A DNA stretch of 33,671 nucleotides, taken from contig DATDBO010000092.1 of NCBI GenBank assembly GCA_036524775.1, positions 1 to 33,671 of the forward strand, read 5' to 3'. Positions within the stretch are counted from its first letter, which is position 1, and every line of letters begins with the position of its first letter. The position numbers and the translations under genes are program-made. Shown piece after piece: positions 1 through 9,129 of this stretch. The stretch is from VRUE01 sp036524775. Its GTDB lineage: Bacteria > Actinomycetota > Thermoleophilia > Solirubrobacterales > 70-9. Below the pieces are notes generated by a model. The model had not been told where the DNA came from. It made no database searches and worked only from the letters and a program-made list of their open reading frames with translations.

Positions 1-1
1 G

Positions 2-91
2 TTGATCGGACTGGCGATCACCGCCGTGATCATCAAGATCACCTGGGACTCGTGGTGGACCGTGCGCGGCGGGCACGATCACAGTCATTAG
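2..91 (+). CDS. C-terminal end of a cation diffusion facilitator-like transporter (partial, 5' cut by window)
   Basis: The frame from base 2 to the TAG at 89-91 encodes 29 residues. They form one hydrophobic helix (LIGLAITAVIIKITWDSWWT) followed by a short His-rich tail, GGHDHSH. The helix resembles the late membrane segment of CDF metal/proton antiporters, and His-rich ends are common in metal transporters. The call rests on a short fragment only. If correct, the protein exports divalent metal across the cytoplasmic membrane. The cytoplasmic C-terminal domain found in many CDF proteins would be missing. The segment from 92 to 125 holds nothing beyond the leader of the next gene. Confidence 0.45.
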   Translation: MIGLAITAVIIKITWDSWWTVRGGHDHSH

Positions 92-125
92 GCTGCACCT
101 CCACTCCGCCTGCGCACCACCCTGA

Positions 126-1106
126 ATGACCGCGAAAATCCGCGACCGCATACACCGCAAGCCGCACAAGAAGCGGATGCTGCTCATCGTCAACCCGTAC
201 GCGACCACGGTCTCCGATCGGCTCAAGAACCTGGTCGTCTACGCGCTGCAGGGGCGCTACGAGGTCGAGACCGTCGCCACCGAGGCGCAGAACCACGCCA
301 CCGAGATCGGCCGCGAGGTGCGCGACCACGGCTACGACGTGGTCGTCGCCATCGGCGGCGACGGCACCCTGAACGAGGTCGCCCACGGGCTCGCCGGAAC
401 CGACGTGCCGGTCTCGGTCCTGCCGGGCGGCTCGACCAACGTCGTCTGCCGCACGCTCGGCATCCCCAACGACGTCGTCGACGCGACCGAGCACCTGCTC
501 GCCCTGGTCGACGAGTGGGCGCCGCGCAAGATCGACCTCGGTCGAGCCGACGGCCGTCACTTCGTCTTCTCCTGCGGCGTCGGCATCGACGCCACCGTGG
601 TCAAGCGGGTCGATGCCCACCCGCGGCTCAAGTCGCGCGCGGGGCCCTACTACTACACCTGGGCGGCAGTCTCGGCCTTCTACCGCAGCTACATGGTCAA
701 TCCGGTCAGGCTGCGGGTCGAGATCGACGGCGCCCGGACGAGCGAGGGCGTCACCGCGCTGGCCCAGAACTCCGACCCCTTCACCTACTTCGCCAGCCGC
801 CCGGTGCGCGTCTGCGAGGGCGTCGAGATCGACGACGGCACGCTCTCACTCGGCGTGCTCAGGCGGGCGACCCAGCGCGACATGCCGACCTTGATCCCGC
901 GCCTTTTCAGCGAGCGGCGCCCGGGCGCGCGGCACCGCCAGATCGAGCACTTCGAAGGCGTCTCCCGGGCGACGATCGCCTCGATCTCCGAGACCAGGGA
1001 CGGCATCGCCAGGCCCTTTCCCGTGCAGGTCGACGGCGACTACATCGGCGAGCGCACGCGGATGGAGCTCGCGGTCGAGCCCGGCGCGCTGACGGTGATC
1101 GCCTGA
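126..1106 (+). CDS. Diacylglycerol kinase-family lipid kinase (DAGKc/YegS type)
   Basis: This 326-residue protein is predicted to phosphorylate a lipid substrate such as diacylglycerol, using ATP, at the inner face of the membrane. The nucleotide-binding signature GGDGTLNEVAHGL lies near residues 78-90, followed by the LPGGSTNVVCRTLGIP segment typical of the DAGKc fold. The C-terminal half carries the second-domain pattern (FSCGVGIDATVV, then a late VQVDGDY). Length fits the family. The ATG start is preceded by a run of purine-poor sequence without a clear Shine-Dalgarno. The gene ends three bases before the stop codon of rel on the other strand, so the two are convergent with almost no spacer. 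Substrate is not determinable; related actinobacterial enzymes include phosphatidylinositol-mannoside pathway kinases. Confidence 0.9.
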   Translation: MTAKIRDRIHRKPHKKRMLLIVNPYATTVSDRLKNLVVYALQGRYEVETVATEAQNHATEIGREVRDHGYDVVVAIGGDGTLNEVAHGLAGTDVPVSVLPGGSTNVVCRTLGIPNDVVDATEHLLALVDEWAPRKIDLGRADGRHFVFSCGVGIDATVVKRVDAHPRLKSRAGPYYYTWAAVSAFYRSYMVNPVRLRVEIDGARTSEGVTALAQNSDPFTYFASRPVRVCEGVEIDDGTLSLGVLRRATQRDMPTLIPRLFSERRPGARHRQIEHFEGVSRATIASISETRDGIARPFPVQVDGDYIGERTRMELAVEPGALTVIA

Positions 1107-1109
1107 CGC

Positions 1110-3308
1110 TCAGCCGGTCGGCGTGATCCTGTAGGCGTCGAAGACGCTCTCGACGTTGCGCAGGCGCGAGATGCACTGCTTGATCTGCTCGGTGTCGCCG
1201 ACCTCGACGACGAAGCGGTTCTTGACCATCGGGTGGTTGGTCACGCAACTCGCCCCGAGGATGTTGATCCCTGCCTCCGAGAAGGTGCGCGAGAGGTCCT
1301 CGAGCAGGCGGGTGCGGTCGTAGGCGTCGATCTGCAGCTCGACTTTGTAGGTCGACTCGTTCTCGCCTTCCCAGGCGACGTCGACGAAGCGTTCGGGCGA
1401 CTTCATCAGCGCCTTGACGTTCTTGCAGTCGGCGCGGTGGATGGTGATGCCGCGACCGAGCGAGACGTAGCCGGCGATCCGGTCGCCGGGCACCGGCCGG
1501 CAGCACTTGGCGAGCCGCACGGCGACGTTGTCGGCGCCCTTGACACGGATGCCGTAGTCGGCGGCGTCCTTGGTCCGCCGCGCCTTGTCCTCGCGAGCGC
1601 CCTCGAAGGCGAGCGGCTCGCGCTCCTCGACCGCCTCGCCCTCTTTGAGCCGCTGCATCAGCTTGTTGGCGACCGCCTTGGTCGCGACCTTGCCCTGGCC
1701 CAGGGCGATGTAGAACTCGCTCGCCTTGCGGAAGCCCATCTCGCGGATCACCTGGGCGAGCAGCGGCGAGATCGCCAGCTTCTGCATCGGCAGGCCGCGC
1801 TGGCGCAACGCTTCCTCGAGCGCGTCGCGCCCCTTCTGCTCGGCGTCCTCGCGCCTTTCCTGTTTGAAGAAGGCGCGGATCTTGTTGCGGGCGCGGCTGG
1901 TCCGCACGAGTTTCAGCCAGTCGCGCGAGGGCCCACGGTTCTGCTTCGCGGTCAGCACCTCGACGATGTCGCCCGAGCGCAGCTGGTAGTGCAGCGGCAC
2001 GATCGAGCCGTTGACCTTGGCGCCGACGCAGCGGTGGCCGACGTCGGTGTGGACCGCGTAGGCGAAATCGAGCGGCGTCGAGCCGGCTGAGAGGTTCTTC
2101 ACCTCGCCCTTCGGCGTGAAGACGAAGACCTCGTCCTCGAAGAGGTCGACCTTGAGCGACTCGAGGAACTCGGTCGGGTCCTGCTCGCCCTCGGCCTCGA
2201 CCAGCTGGCGCAGCCAGGTCATCTTCTCGCGCTGCGGATCGTCGGCGCCGCCCTCCTTGTAGGCGACGTGGGCGGCGATCCCGTACTCGGCCAGGTCGTG
2301 CATCTCGCCGGTGCGGATCTGGATCTCCAACGGCTTGCCCTCGGGCCCGATCACCGTGGTGTGCAGCGCCTGGTACATGTTGGCTTTGGGCATCGCGACG
2401 AAGTCCTTGAAACGCCCCGGCAGCGGCTTCCAGAGCGAGTGGATGACGCCGATCGCGCCGTAGCAGTCCTTGACCGAGCCGACGATCACTCGCATCGCGG
2501 TCAGGTCGAAGATCTCGTTGAACTCGCGACCCTTCTTGGTCATCTTCGTGTAGATCGAGTAGAAGTGCTTGGCGCGGCCGGAGATCTCGGCCTCGACCCC
2601 GACCGCCTTCAGCTCGCCCGCGAGGAACTCGCCGGCCTGGTTGACGTAGGTCTCGCGCTCGTCGCGCTGCTGGGCGACGAGCTGCTTGATCTCCTTGTAC
2701 TTGCGCGGGTGCAGGGTCGCGAAGGCGAGGTCCTCCAGCTCCCATTTGATCGCGTGGATCCCGAGGCGGTGGGCGAGCGGCGCGTAGATCTCCAGCGTCT
2801 CGCGCGCCTTCGCCGTCTGCTTCTGCTTGGGCAGCGCGCCGAGGGTGCGCATGTTGTGCAGGCGGTCGGCCAGCTTGATCAGGATCACCCTGACGTCGGT
2901 GGCCATCGCCACCATCATCTTGCGGTAGTTCTCCGCCTGCCGCTCGTCGCGACTCTCGAAGGTCATCCCGGTCAACTTGGTGACGCCGTCGACCAGCTGG
3001 GCGATCTCCTCGCCGAACTCCGCCCGCACGTCGTCCAGGCTGGCGCTGGTGTCCTCGACCGTGTCGTGCAGCAGCGCCGCGCAGAGGGTCTCGGTGTCGA
3101 GTCGCATCCCGGCGCAGATCTGGGCGACGCCGACCGGGTGGGTGATGAACTCGTCGCCGGAGCGGCGCAGCTGATCGGCGTGGCGGTCGCAGGCGAAGTC
3201 GAACGCCCGCGCCACCGCGGCGCGGTCGATCGCCGCGACGGCGACCGCGGTGGCGGCGCCGTTCGAGGCGCCGTCGCGCTCGGGCGCGGAGTCGAACTCC
3301 TCGACCAC
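1110..3308 (-). CDS. rel: Bifunctional (p)ppGpp synthetase/hydrolase Rel (RelA/SpoT family)
   Basis: Makes and degrades the stringent-response alarmone (p)ppGpp. From a GTG at 3308 the protein has 732 residues. The order is HD hydrolase (H57, H81-D82 in LLHDTVEDT, and KLADRLHNMRTL near 145-156), synthetase (about 240-350, with EIFDLTAMRVIV and EYGIAAHVAYKEG), TGS (about 393-455), a CC-containing zinc-finger-like region (AKCCRPVPGD), and a C-terminal ACT domain. The synthetase carries RFKD at 299-302, the RxKD form found in bifunctional Rel enzymes rather than the ExDD form of monofunctional RelA. HD residues are intact, so both activities are expected. I chose GTG 3308 because no ATG/GTG/TTG lies between it and the recJ stop 32 bp upstream; no good ribosome site is visible. 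It is the last gene of the yebC-to-rel string. Confidence 0.95.
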   Translation of the reverse strand: MVEEFDSAPERDGASNGAATAVAVAAIDRAAVARAFDFACDRHADQLRRSGDEFITHPVGVAQICAGMRLDTETLCAALLHDTVEDTSASLDDVRAEFGEEIAQLVDGVTKLTGMTFESRDERQAENYRKMMVAMATDVRVILIKLADRLHNMRTLGALPKQKQTAKARETLEIYAPLAHRLGIHAIKWELEDLAFATLHPRKYKEIKQLVAQQRDERETYVNQAGEFLAGELKAVGVEAEISGRAKHFYSIYTKMTKKGREFNEIFDLTAMRVIVGSVKDCYGAIGVIHSLWKPLPGRFKDFVAMPKANMYQALHTTVIGPEGKPLEIQIRTGEMHDLAEYGIAAHVAYKEGGADDPQREKMTWLRQLVEAEGEQDPTEFLESLKVDLFEDEVFVFTPKGEVKNLSAGSTPLDFAYAVHTDVGHRCVGAKVNGSIVPLHYQLRSGDIVEVLTAKQNRGPSRDWLKLVRTSRARNKIRAFFKQERREDAEQKGRDALEEALRQRGLPMQKLAISPLLAQVIREMGFRKASEFYIALGQGKVATKAVANKLMQRLKEGEAVEEREPLAFEGAREDKARRTKDAADYGIRVKGADNVAVRLAKCCRPVPGDRIAGYVSLGRGITIHRADCKNVKALMKSPERFVDVAWEGENESTYKVELQIDAYDRTRLLEDLSRTFSEAGINILGASCVTNHPMVKNRFVVEVGDTEQIKQCISRLRNVESVFDAYRITPTG

Positions 3309-3340
3309 GGCGAAGAGGTCGGCGAGGAGCTCGCGCTGTT

Positions 3341-5845
3341 CTAGGCTCTCTTGCGTCGTTCGAGGTATCGCAGGCCCTCCTGGTGACGGGCGCCGTAGGC
3401 GCGGAATGCGGCCGAGCGCTCCAGTTCGGTTCCCTCTGAGGATACGACCCCGACCTTGCCGCGGCCGCTTTCCGGCGCGCCCTGCACCAGGCTGAGCTCG
3501 TCGAGCACCCGGAAGCAGCGCGCCGCCGTCTCGGGACTGCGGGGGCGCGGCCCGGTGCCGCGCAGCGCCGCCTGCAGCTCCTCTCCGCTCGCTTCGCCGA
3601 CCTCGCGCAGCTCGCGGAAGAGGCCGATCAGGGTCCCTCGCCGCGCCATCCGCTCCTCCAGCGCGGCGAGCGCGGCCGCGACGCCGCTCTCCTCCCAGGC
3701 GAGATGGAGGAAGCCGGGCCGGCCCACCCCACCGCTCCAGCCGTCGAGCGGGCGTCCGGCGAGCGCCTCCTGGCGAGCCGAGGACGGCGGATCGACGAGG
3801 ACGACGTGGGCGAACTCGCCGGCGATCTCCGGCGCCCGCTCCAGCGCGGCGTAATCGGTCAGGGCGGGCTGCCTGAGGGCGTCGACGGCGATCCCGCCGC
3901 AGCTCTCGCAGGTCGCCGGCGGATCGGTGTCGGCGAAGCGCGCCAGGTCGGTGAGCCGCGCGCGGCGTGGGGAGTCCGCGCACACGGCCAGCACCCCCTC
4001 GCCGGCCGCGAGCAGCTCCGCCACCGTCGCGCCGACCGAGCCCGCGCCGCGGACCGTCTCGCGCTCCCCGCTCCGAACCTCGATCTGGGCCTCCTCGTCG
4101 GAGTCGAGCGGCAGGCGCAGCTCCTGCTCGAACCGCCCCCACCACTCCGGGTCGGGACAGGCGCAGGCGCGCTCCTCCACCGGGTAGAGGTCGCGCAGGA
4201 CGACGCGCGGCTCGACCGAGCCGTTCCAGCGGTTGACCTCGAGCCGCACCGCGGCGTCGACCGGGTCGTCCTCCCCCACGCCCAGGCTCGACCGCCCGAA
4301 GGCGACGCCGAGCGCCCGCCGGCCGCCGCTGTGCAGGCTGAAGCGGGCGTGCTTCCCCTCCTGGCCCATCGTCCGCACGTCGCGCACTCGCGCCCCGGGC
4401 ACGAGCAGGCGCACACCGGGATTGCCCATCCCGAACGGCGCCAAGCGCTCGAGCTCCTCGGCGAGCTCCATGCCGAGGCTCGTCCCTCCGACCATCGCGT
4501 CGATCCGCTCCGTCTTGCGCAGCTCCTCCGGCCCGAGCACGGACGCCGCATGGGCAGCGAAGGCGGCCCGGAACGCGTCGAGCTTCTCCGCACGCAGCTC
4601 CAAGCCGGCCGCCGCCTTGTGCCCGCCGAAGCGCTCGAGGTGCTCCGCGCACGCCTCGAGTCCCGCCAACAGGTCAAACCCGGGGATGCTCCGGGCCGAC
4701 CCCCGCCCTCCACCCTCGCCGTCGAGCGATACGACCACCACAGGCCGGTAATGCCTCTCCGCCAACCGCGAAGCGACGATCCCGATAACCCCCGGGTGCC
4801 ACCCCTCGCCGGCCAGCACCAGCCCGGGCGCTTCCTTCAACTCGTCGGGAAGCTCACGACGAGCCGCCTCAGCCGCCGCGTCGACTTCCCGCTCCGTAGC
4901 CCGCCGCTCGGAGTTCGCCCGGTTCAGCTCGACCGCGATCTCCTTCGCCCGCGTTTCATCCTCGGTCAGGAACAGCTCAACCCCGGCATCGGCCCTGTAC
5001 AGCCGCCCAGCAGCATTGATCCTTGGCGCAAGCTTGAATCCCAGATCGCTCTCATCCAGCTGCGTTGGCTCGCATTTCGAAGCTTCGAGCAGCGCCCGGA
5101 TGCCGGGTCTGCGTGCCCGCCGGATCTCCTCCAACCCGCGCTTGACCAGGGATCGGTTCTCCCCCACAAGCGGCACGACATCGGCGACGGTGGCAAGTGC
5201 GACGAGGTCGAGATCTGTTTCAGCTTTACCGAGAGCACAAGCCAACTTCCAAGCCACTGCCGTTCCGCAAAGCCCCTCGAACGGATACCCATCGACCGCC
5301 GGATGCAGGATCGGGCAATCCGGCAGCTCCGACCCCGGCTGGTGATGATCGGTGACGATCACGTCCATGCCGAGCGACTTGGCCAGCGCAACCTCGGTAA
5401 CGGCGGTGATCCCGCAATCGACGGTGATCAGCAGCTTCGTGCCGCGCTCCGCAAGCCGCTCGATGTTCTCGGCGCTGAGCCCGTACCCATCGGCAATCCG
5501 ATCCGGGATCAGCCAGTCACACTCGGCCCCCAGCTCGCGCAGCGCCCCGACGAGGATCGTCGTCGCGCAGACCCCGTCGACGTCGAAGTCGCCGTGCACC
5601 GTGATCCGCTCCCCCCCCTCGATCGCCTCCCCAACCCGCTCGACGACCGCCGCCATCGACCTGAACTCGCCGGGCGAGTGCGACTCGTCGGCGTCGAGAA
5701 AGGCCTTCGCCGACTCCGGGGTCCGGTAACCGCGCCGCACGAGCGCGATCGCCACCGGCTCGCTCAGCCCCAGCTCGTCGACGAGCGCCCGCGCCTCGGC
5801 GTAGGAGAAGGGCTCAGCCTCGTAAGCGTGGATGGTTTTCGCCAC
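3341..5845 (-). CDS. recJ: Single-stranded-DNA-specific exonuclease RecJ with long C-terminal extension
   Basis: Predicted 5'-3' exonuclease on single-stranded DNA, acting in recombinational and mismatch repair. It has 834 residues. DHH phosphoesterase motifs are HGDFDVDG (residues 84-91), VDCG (142-145) and TDHH (165-168); the DHHA1-type glycine motif FGGHKAAAG follows, then an OB-like region. About 250 residues after that form an extension, longer than the roughly 577-residue E. coli enzyme and closer to the long RecJ proteins of Firmicutes and Deinococcus. The extension contains a CESC pair. The start is GTG; a TAGCTT box at 5852-5857 ends 6 nt before it, suggesting a leaderless transcript, so recJ-rel may also be transcribed separately from the upstream sec genes. 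Third-position base use is looser over roughly 4700-5600 than in the flanking parts. Confidence 0.95.
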   Translation of the reverse strand: MAKTIHAYEAEPFSYAEARALVDELGLSEPVAIALVRRGYRTPESAKAFLDADESHSPGEFRSMAAVVERVGEAIEGGERITVHGDFDVDGVCATTILVGALRELGAECDWLIPDRIADGYGLSAENIERLAERGTKLLITVDCGITAVTEVALAKSLGMDVIVTDHHQPGSELPDCPILHPAVDGYPFEGLCGTAVAWKLACALGKAETDLDLVALATVADVVPLVGENRSLVKRGLEEIRRARRPGIRALLEASKCEPTQLDESDLGFKLAPRINAAGRLYRADAGVELFLTEDETRAKEIAVELNRANSERRATEREVDAAAEAARRELPDELKEAPGLVLAGEGWHPGVIGIVASRLAERHYRPVVVVSLDGEGGGRGSARSIPGFDLLAGLEACAEHLERFGGHKAAAGLELRAEKLDAFRAAFAAHAASVLGPEELRKTERIDAMVGGTSLGMELAEELERLAPFGMGNPGVRLLVPGARVRDVRTMGQEGKHARFSLHSGGRRALGVAFGRSSLGVGEDDPVDAAVRLEVNRWNGSVEPRVVLRDLYPVEERACACPDPEWWGRFEQELRLPLDSDEEAQIEVRSGERETVRGAGSVGATVAELLAAGEGVLAVCADSPRRARLTDLARFADTDPPATCESCGGIAVDALRQPALTDYAALERAPEIAGEFAHVVLVDPPSSARQEALAGRPLDGWSGGVGRPGFLHLAWEESGVAAALAALEERMARRGTLIGLFRELREVGEASGEELQAALRGTGPRPRSPETAARCFRVLDELSLVQGAPESGRGKVGVVSSEGTELERSAAFRAYGARHQEGLRYLERRKRA

Positions 5846-5851
5846 ACCACC

Positions 5852-5857
5852 AAGCTA
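5852..5857 (-). promoter_or_regulatory. Putative -10 box of recJ
   Basis: TAGCTT on the minus strand fits the TAnnnT -10 pattern and ends 6 nt before the recJ GTG. This is the spacing expected if transcription begins at or next to the start codon. No convincing -35 was seen. Confidence 0.4.
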
Positions 5858-5911
5858 GGCACGACGGCGGCGGCAAACCGCCTGCCGCCGCGGCGCAAAA
5901 TGCGGCGGAAG

Positions 5912-6187
5912 CTAGGCCTGCGACTCCAGCGGCCGCTCCTGGCGGACGCCGATCGCCCAGACCACCGCGAGCCCGATCGCCGTGCCCGGGATCGCGGTCA
6001 GCGCCGTGCCCAGGTCGGTATCGCCGAGGCCCTGGCCGGTGACCGCCGCGACGAGGGCGCCGAAGACGACGGCGCCGGTCGTGGCGCCGAGCAGGGCGCC
6101 GACGATGCCCTGCCAGAAGCGGTCGGGCAGGAAGACGGTGAAGTGCCAAAGGGCGATGCCCATCGTGAACCAGACGACCAGGGCCAT
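5912..6187 (-). CDS. Small membrane protein (91 aa) coupled to secDF
   Basis: I do not recognise a named family. The protein is 91 residues and almost entirely hydrophobic: a helix from about residues 3-19, a Gly/Ala-rich pair around 26-50, and a final helix around 62-80 before a charged end (RQERPLESQA). It is likely an inner-membrane protein with three spans. The ATG overlaps the secDF stop in a TGATG junction, so translation is probably coupled to secDF. That coupling suggests, but does not prove, a role near the translocon. The spacer to recJ is 66 bp. Confidence 0.75.
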   Translation of the reverse strand: MALVVWFTMGIALWHFTVFLPDRFWQGIVGALLGATTGAVVFGALVAAVTGQGLGDTDLGTALTAIPGTAIGLAVVWAIGVRQERPLESQA

Positions 6188-9126
6188 CAGCGATTCCTCC
6201 CGTGCTTGCGCCGCTGTTTGCGCCGTTCGCGGCGGCGCGCGTTGCGCTCCGCCTGCTCGGCCGCGGCGGGGTCGGGAGCCGTCGCCGGCTCGCCGTTGGT
6301 CGCCGGATCGCCCCCGTCGGTCGCCGACTCGGCGACGGCCACCGGCGCAGGCACCTCCTCGACCTCGGCTTCGCTGATGCTGTCGTCGCTCAACCTCGCC
6401 ATCGCCACCTCGTCGGCGAAGGCGGGCACGGTGCCGTCCGGCCCGGCGAGTCGTTCGCGGCGGCGGACGAAGCCCGGCTCCCGCTCTTTCCAAGCGGTCA
6501 ACACCGGCGAGGCGATGAAGATCGAGGAATAGGTTCCGGAGAAGATGCCGACCATCATCGCGAAGGCGAAGTCCTGCAGGGTGGTGCCGCCGAAGATCAG
6601 CAACACGGTGACGAGGAAGACCGAGGAGAGGCCGGTGATCAGCGAACGGGTGAGCACCTCGCTCATCGAGCGGTTGACGATCTGCGAGAAGGCCGCCCGC
6701 GGCATCCGCGGCACGTTCTCGCGGATCCGGTCGAAGACGATAACGGTGTCGTAGAGCGAGTAGCCGAGGATGGTGAGGAAGGCGGCGACCGTCCCGCTGC
6801 TTACTTCTTTGCCCATCAGCGAGTAGACCCCGCCGGTGATCAGGATGTCGTGGGCAACGGCGATCAGGACGGGAACCGCGTACTTCGCTTCGAAGCGGAA
6901 GGCGACGTAGGCCGAGATCAGCAGCAGCGAGAAGACGATTGCGAGGATCGCGCTGCGGGCCACCTGCGCGCCGAAGGTCGGCCCGACGCTGGTGCTTTCG
7001 AAGCTGCCGGGCTGGATGCCGAACTCCGAGCTCAGCGCCCCTTTCGCCGCCGCGACGCCACCCGGCTGCAGCTCCTCGGACTGGATCTGGAAGCCCTCGC
7101 CGAACTGGGGGTTGTCGGTTTCCTGGATCTCGGCGCTGCCGAGGCCCTCGCCGTCGAGCGCTTCCCGCACCTGATCGGTCGAGACGCTCTGCTCGGGAGA
7201 GAAGTTGAGCCGCGTTCCCGACTCGAAGTCGATGCCGAGATTGAGCTGGTTGACGGAGAGCGAGAGCGCGCCGATCACCAGGATCGCGCCCGAGATCGAG
7301 AAGAACCAGCGGCTGGCGCCGATGAAGTCGAAGTGCCAGCGAACCCGTTCCTCCCCAGCCCCGACGAAGCGCGGCGAGGTCAGCAGGCGGCCACGGCCGA
7401 AGACGCCGAGCAGCGCCTGGGTGAAGACGACTGCGGTGAAGAGGGAGACGATCGTGCCGACCCCGAGGACGAAGGCGAACCCTTTGACCCCGGCGGTGGC
7501 CAGCACGAAGAGGATGAAGGCGGTCAGCAGGGTGATGACGTTGGCGTCGATGATCGTCGCGATCCCTTTGCGGTAGCCGACCGCGATCGCCGCCGAGAGG
7601 CTGCGCCCCGCGCGCACCTCCTCCTTGATCCGCTCGAAGATGACGATGTTGGCGTCGGCGGCGACGCCGATCGTGAGGATCAGACCGGCGATCCCCGGCA
7701 GGGTCATCGTGATCGGGATCAGCTTGATCAGGGCGAAGAAGACGAGCGCGTAGACGGCGAGGCCGAGCGTCGCCACCACCCCGAGCATCCGGTAGTAAGC
7801 GATCAGGAAGAGGATCACCAGCGCGAGGCCGATCAGCCCCGCTTTGAGGCCCTGGTCGAGCGCCTGTTCGCCCAGCGTCGCCGATACCTGGGTCCGACTG
7901 ATCAGCTTCAGGTTGATCGGCAGCGCACCGATCTGCAGGAAGGTCGCCAGGTCCTGCGCTTCCTGGATGTCGGCGAAGCCACCCGAGATTTCCGCCCCGG
8001 TGCGTCCGTCGATCCCGTCCGGGTACTGGCTGAAGTCGATCGTCGGCGCGGTCTTGATTTCGTTGTCGAGGACGACCGCGAAGCGGCCGGAGAGCTGTTC
8101 GGCCTGTTCTTCGGATGCCGGTCCGATCGCCCGCGCCTGGCCGCGCTGGGCGATCTGCCGGGTCACCTGCTGGAAAGCCTCGCGTCCATCGTCGGTGAAG
8201 CCGAAGACCACGTTGGGCCGTTTGACCTGGTCGAATTCCTGCTTCGGGTCGGTGATGTCGCTGCCCGAGAGCGCGGGTTTGTCCCTGAGCGCGTACCAAC
8301 CGGCGTTCTCGACCCCCTCGATGATCTTGCCGCCGGGGTCGGTGGGCTGCTGGGAGGCGACGATCGTGCCTGGCGGCACCGTGAGGACGGCCTGGCAGTC
8401 GCCGATCGCTTCGTCGTCTTTGCAGCGCTCTTTTTTCGCCCGCTTTATGCCGGTCGCGCTGATGAAGAGGTCCTTTTCGGCGAACTCGGGACCGGCGATC
8501 AGCTTGTGCTGGGGCGTGCCGTCGAACAGGTAATAGCGCGGCTTGTTGGTCGAGCAGTCTCCGCAGTCGGGTTCGGGTTCCTGTTCGCCGGCGAGCTTGA
8601 CGGCGCCGTAGGCGGTGGCGAACGCGCCGGAGAAGATCAGCTGCTGGTTCGACTGTTTGCTGGTGCTGCGCCCGGCGGCGGTCCATTCTTTGTTCGCTTC
8701 TTCGACCAGGGTCGCGGGCGGTTCCTGGCCGGGGAAGCCGCCGATCGCCTTCTCGCGGCCGATCAGGTTCGGTTCCCAGTCGTAGAAGTAGAGCTGCGCC
8801 GTGGTCCCGACCTGGTCGATCGCCCGCTGGGCGTTGGTCACGTCGGGCAGGCTGACCGAGATCTCGGTGGTGCCCAGGCGCGAGACCTCGGGCTCGGCGA
8901 CGCCCAGTTTGTCGATCCGCTCGCGGATGATTTCGATCGAGCGTTCGATGTCTTCGCCGTTGACCTCTTTCGTTTCACCGGTCGGCGTGCCCTGGTAGAT
9001 CAGTTCGACGCCGCCCTTGAGGTCGAGGCCGAGGCGGGTCGGCTTGCTCGCGACGACCAGGCCGGAGACGACGATCAGGCCGAGCACGAAGATGAGGACG
9101 AAGGCGTTGAAGCGGTTGCGGCGCAT
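6187..9126 (-). CDS. secDF: Fused protein-export membrane protein SecDF
   Basis: SecD and SecF use the proton gradient to pull secretory proteins through SecYEG. Here both are fused into 979 residues. The SecD half begins with a helix, then GLDLKGGVELIY, a large periplasmic region, and a membrane bundle with GVAADANIVIFERIKEE, which carries the conserved proton-path Asp. The SecF half starts with LGIDFESGTRLNFSP and has GYSLYDTVIVFDRIREN. About 12 membrane spans are expected. A low-complexity tail of roughly 90 residues, Ala/Glu/Pro-rich and ending in an Arg/Lys cluster, follows the last span and probably lies in the cytoplasm. The periplasmic part contains an unusual CGDC pair. Other actinobacteria usually encode secD and secF separately after yajC; here the upstream gene is a zinc-ribbon/PAS-like gene. 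Confidence 0.96.
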   Translation of the reverse strand: MRRNRFNAFVLIFVLGLIVVSGLVVASKPTRLGLDLKGGVELIYQGTPTGETKEVNGEDIERSIEIIRERIDKLGVAEPEVSRLGTTEISVSLPDVTNAQRAIDQVGTTAQLYFYDWEPNLIGREKAIGGFPGQEPPATLVEEANKEWTAAGRSTSKQSNQQLIFSGAFATAYGAVKLAGEQEPEPDCGDCSTNKPRYYLFDGTPQHKLIAGPEFAEKDLFISATGIKRAKKERCKDDEAIGDCQAVLTVPPGTIVASQQPTDPGGKIIEGVENAGWYALRDKPALSGSDITDPKQEFDQVKRPNVVFGFTDDGREAFQQVTRQIAQRGQARAIGPASEEQAEQLSGRFAVVLDNEIKTAPTIDFSQYPDGIDGRTGAEISGGFADIQEAQDLATFLQIGALPINLKLISRTQVSATLGEQALDQGLKAGLIGLALVILFLIAYYRMLGVVATLGLAVYALVFFALIKLIPITMTLPGIAGLILTIGVAADANIVIFERIKEEVRAGRSLSAAIAVGYRKGIATIIDANVITLLTAFILFVLATAGVKGFAFVLGVGTIVSLFTAVVFTQALLGVFGRGRLLTSPRFVGAGEERVRWHFDFIGASRWFFSISGAILVIGALSLSVNQLNLGIDFESGTRLNFSPEQSVSTDQVREALDGEGLGSAEIQETDNPQFGEGFQIQSEELQPGGVAAAKGALSSEFGIQPGSFESTSVGPTFGAQVARSAILAIVFSLLLISAYVAFRFEAKYAVPVLIAVAHDILITGGVYSLMGKEVSSGTVAAFLTILGYSLYDTVIVFDRIRENVPRMPRAAFSQIVNRSMSEVLTRSLITGLSSVFLVTVLLIFGGTTLQDFAFAMMVGIFSGTYSSIFIASPVLTAWKEREPGFVRRRERLAGPDGTVPAFADEVAMARLSDDSISEAEVEEVPAPVAVAESATDGGDPATNGEPATAPDPAAAEQAERNARRRERRKQRRKHGRNR

Positions 9127-9129
9127 CGT

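Noticed and set aside
3309..4652. N-terminal extension of rel reading into recJ
   Set aside because: The upstream frame is Arg/Gly/Ala-rich with no family similarity and lies within recJ. The Rel domain begins just after the GTG at 3308.
3704..6532. A plus-strand open frame of about 940 codons opposite recJ
   Set aside because: No recognisable domain, a composition typical of a shadow frame, and complete overlap with recJ, the 91-aa membrane gene and the end of secDF.
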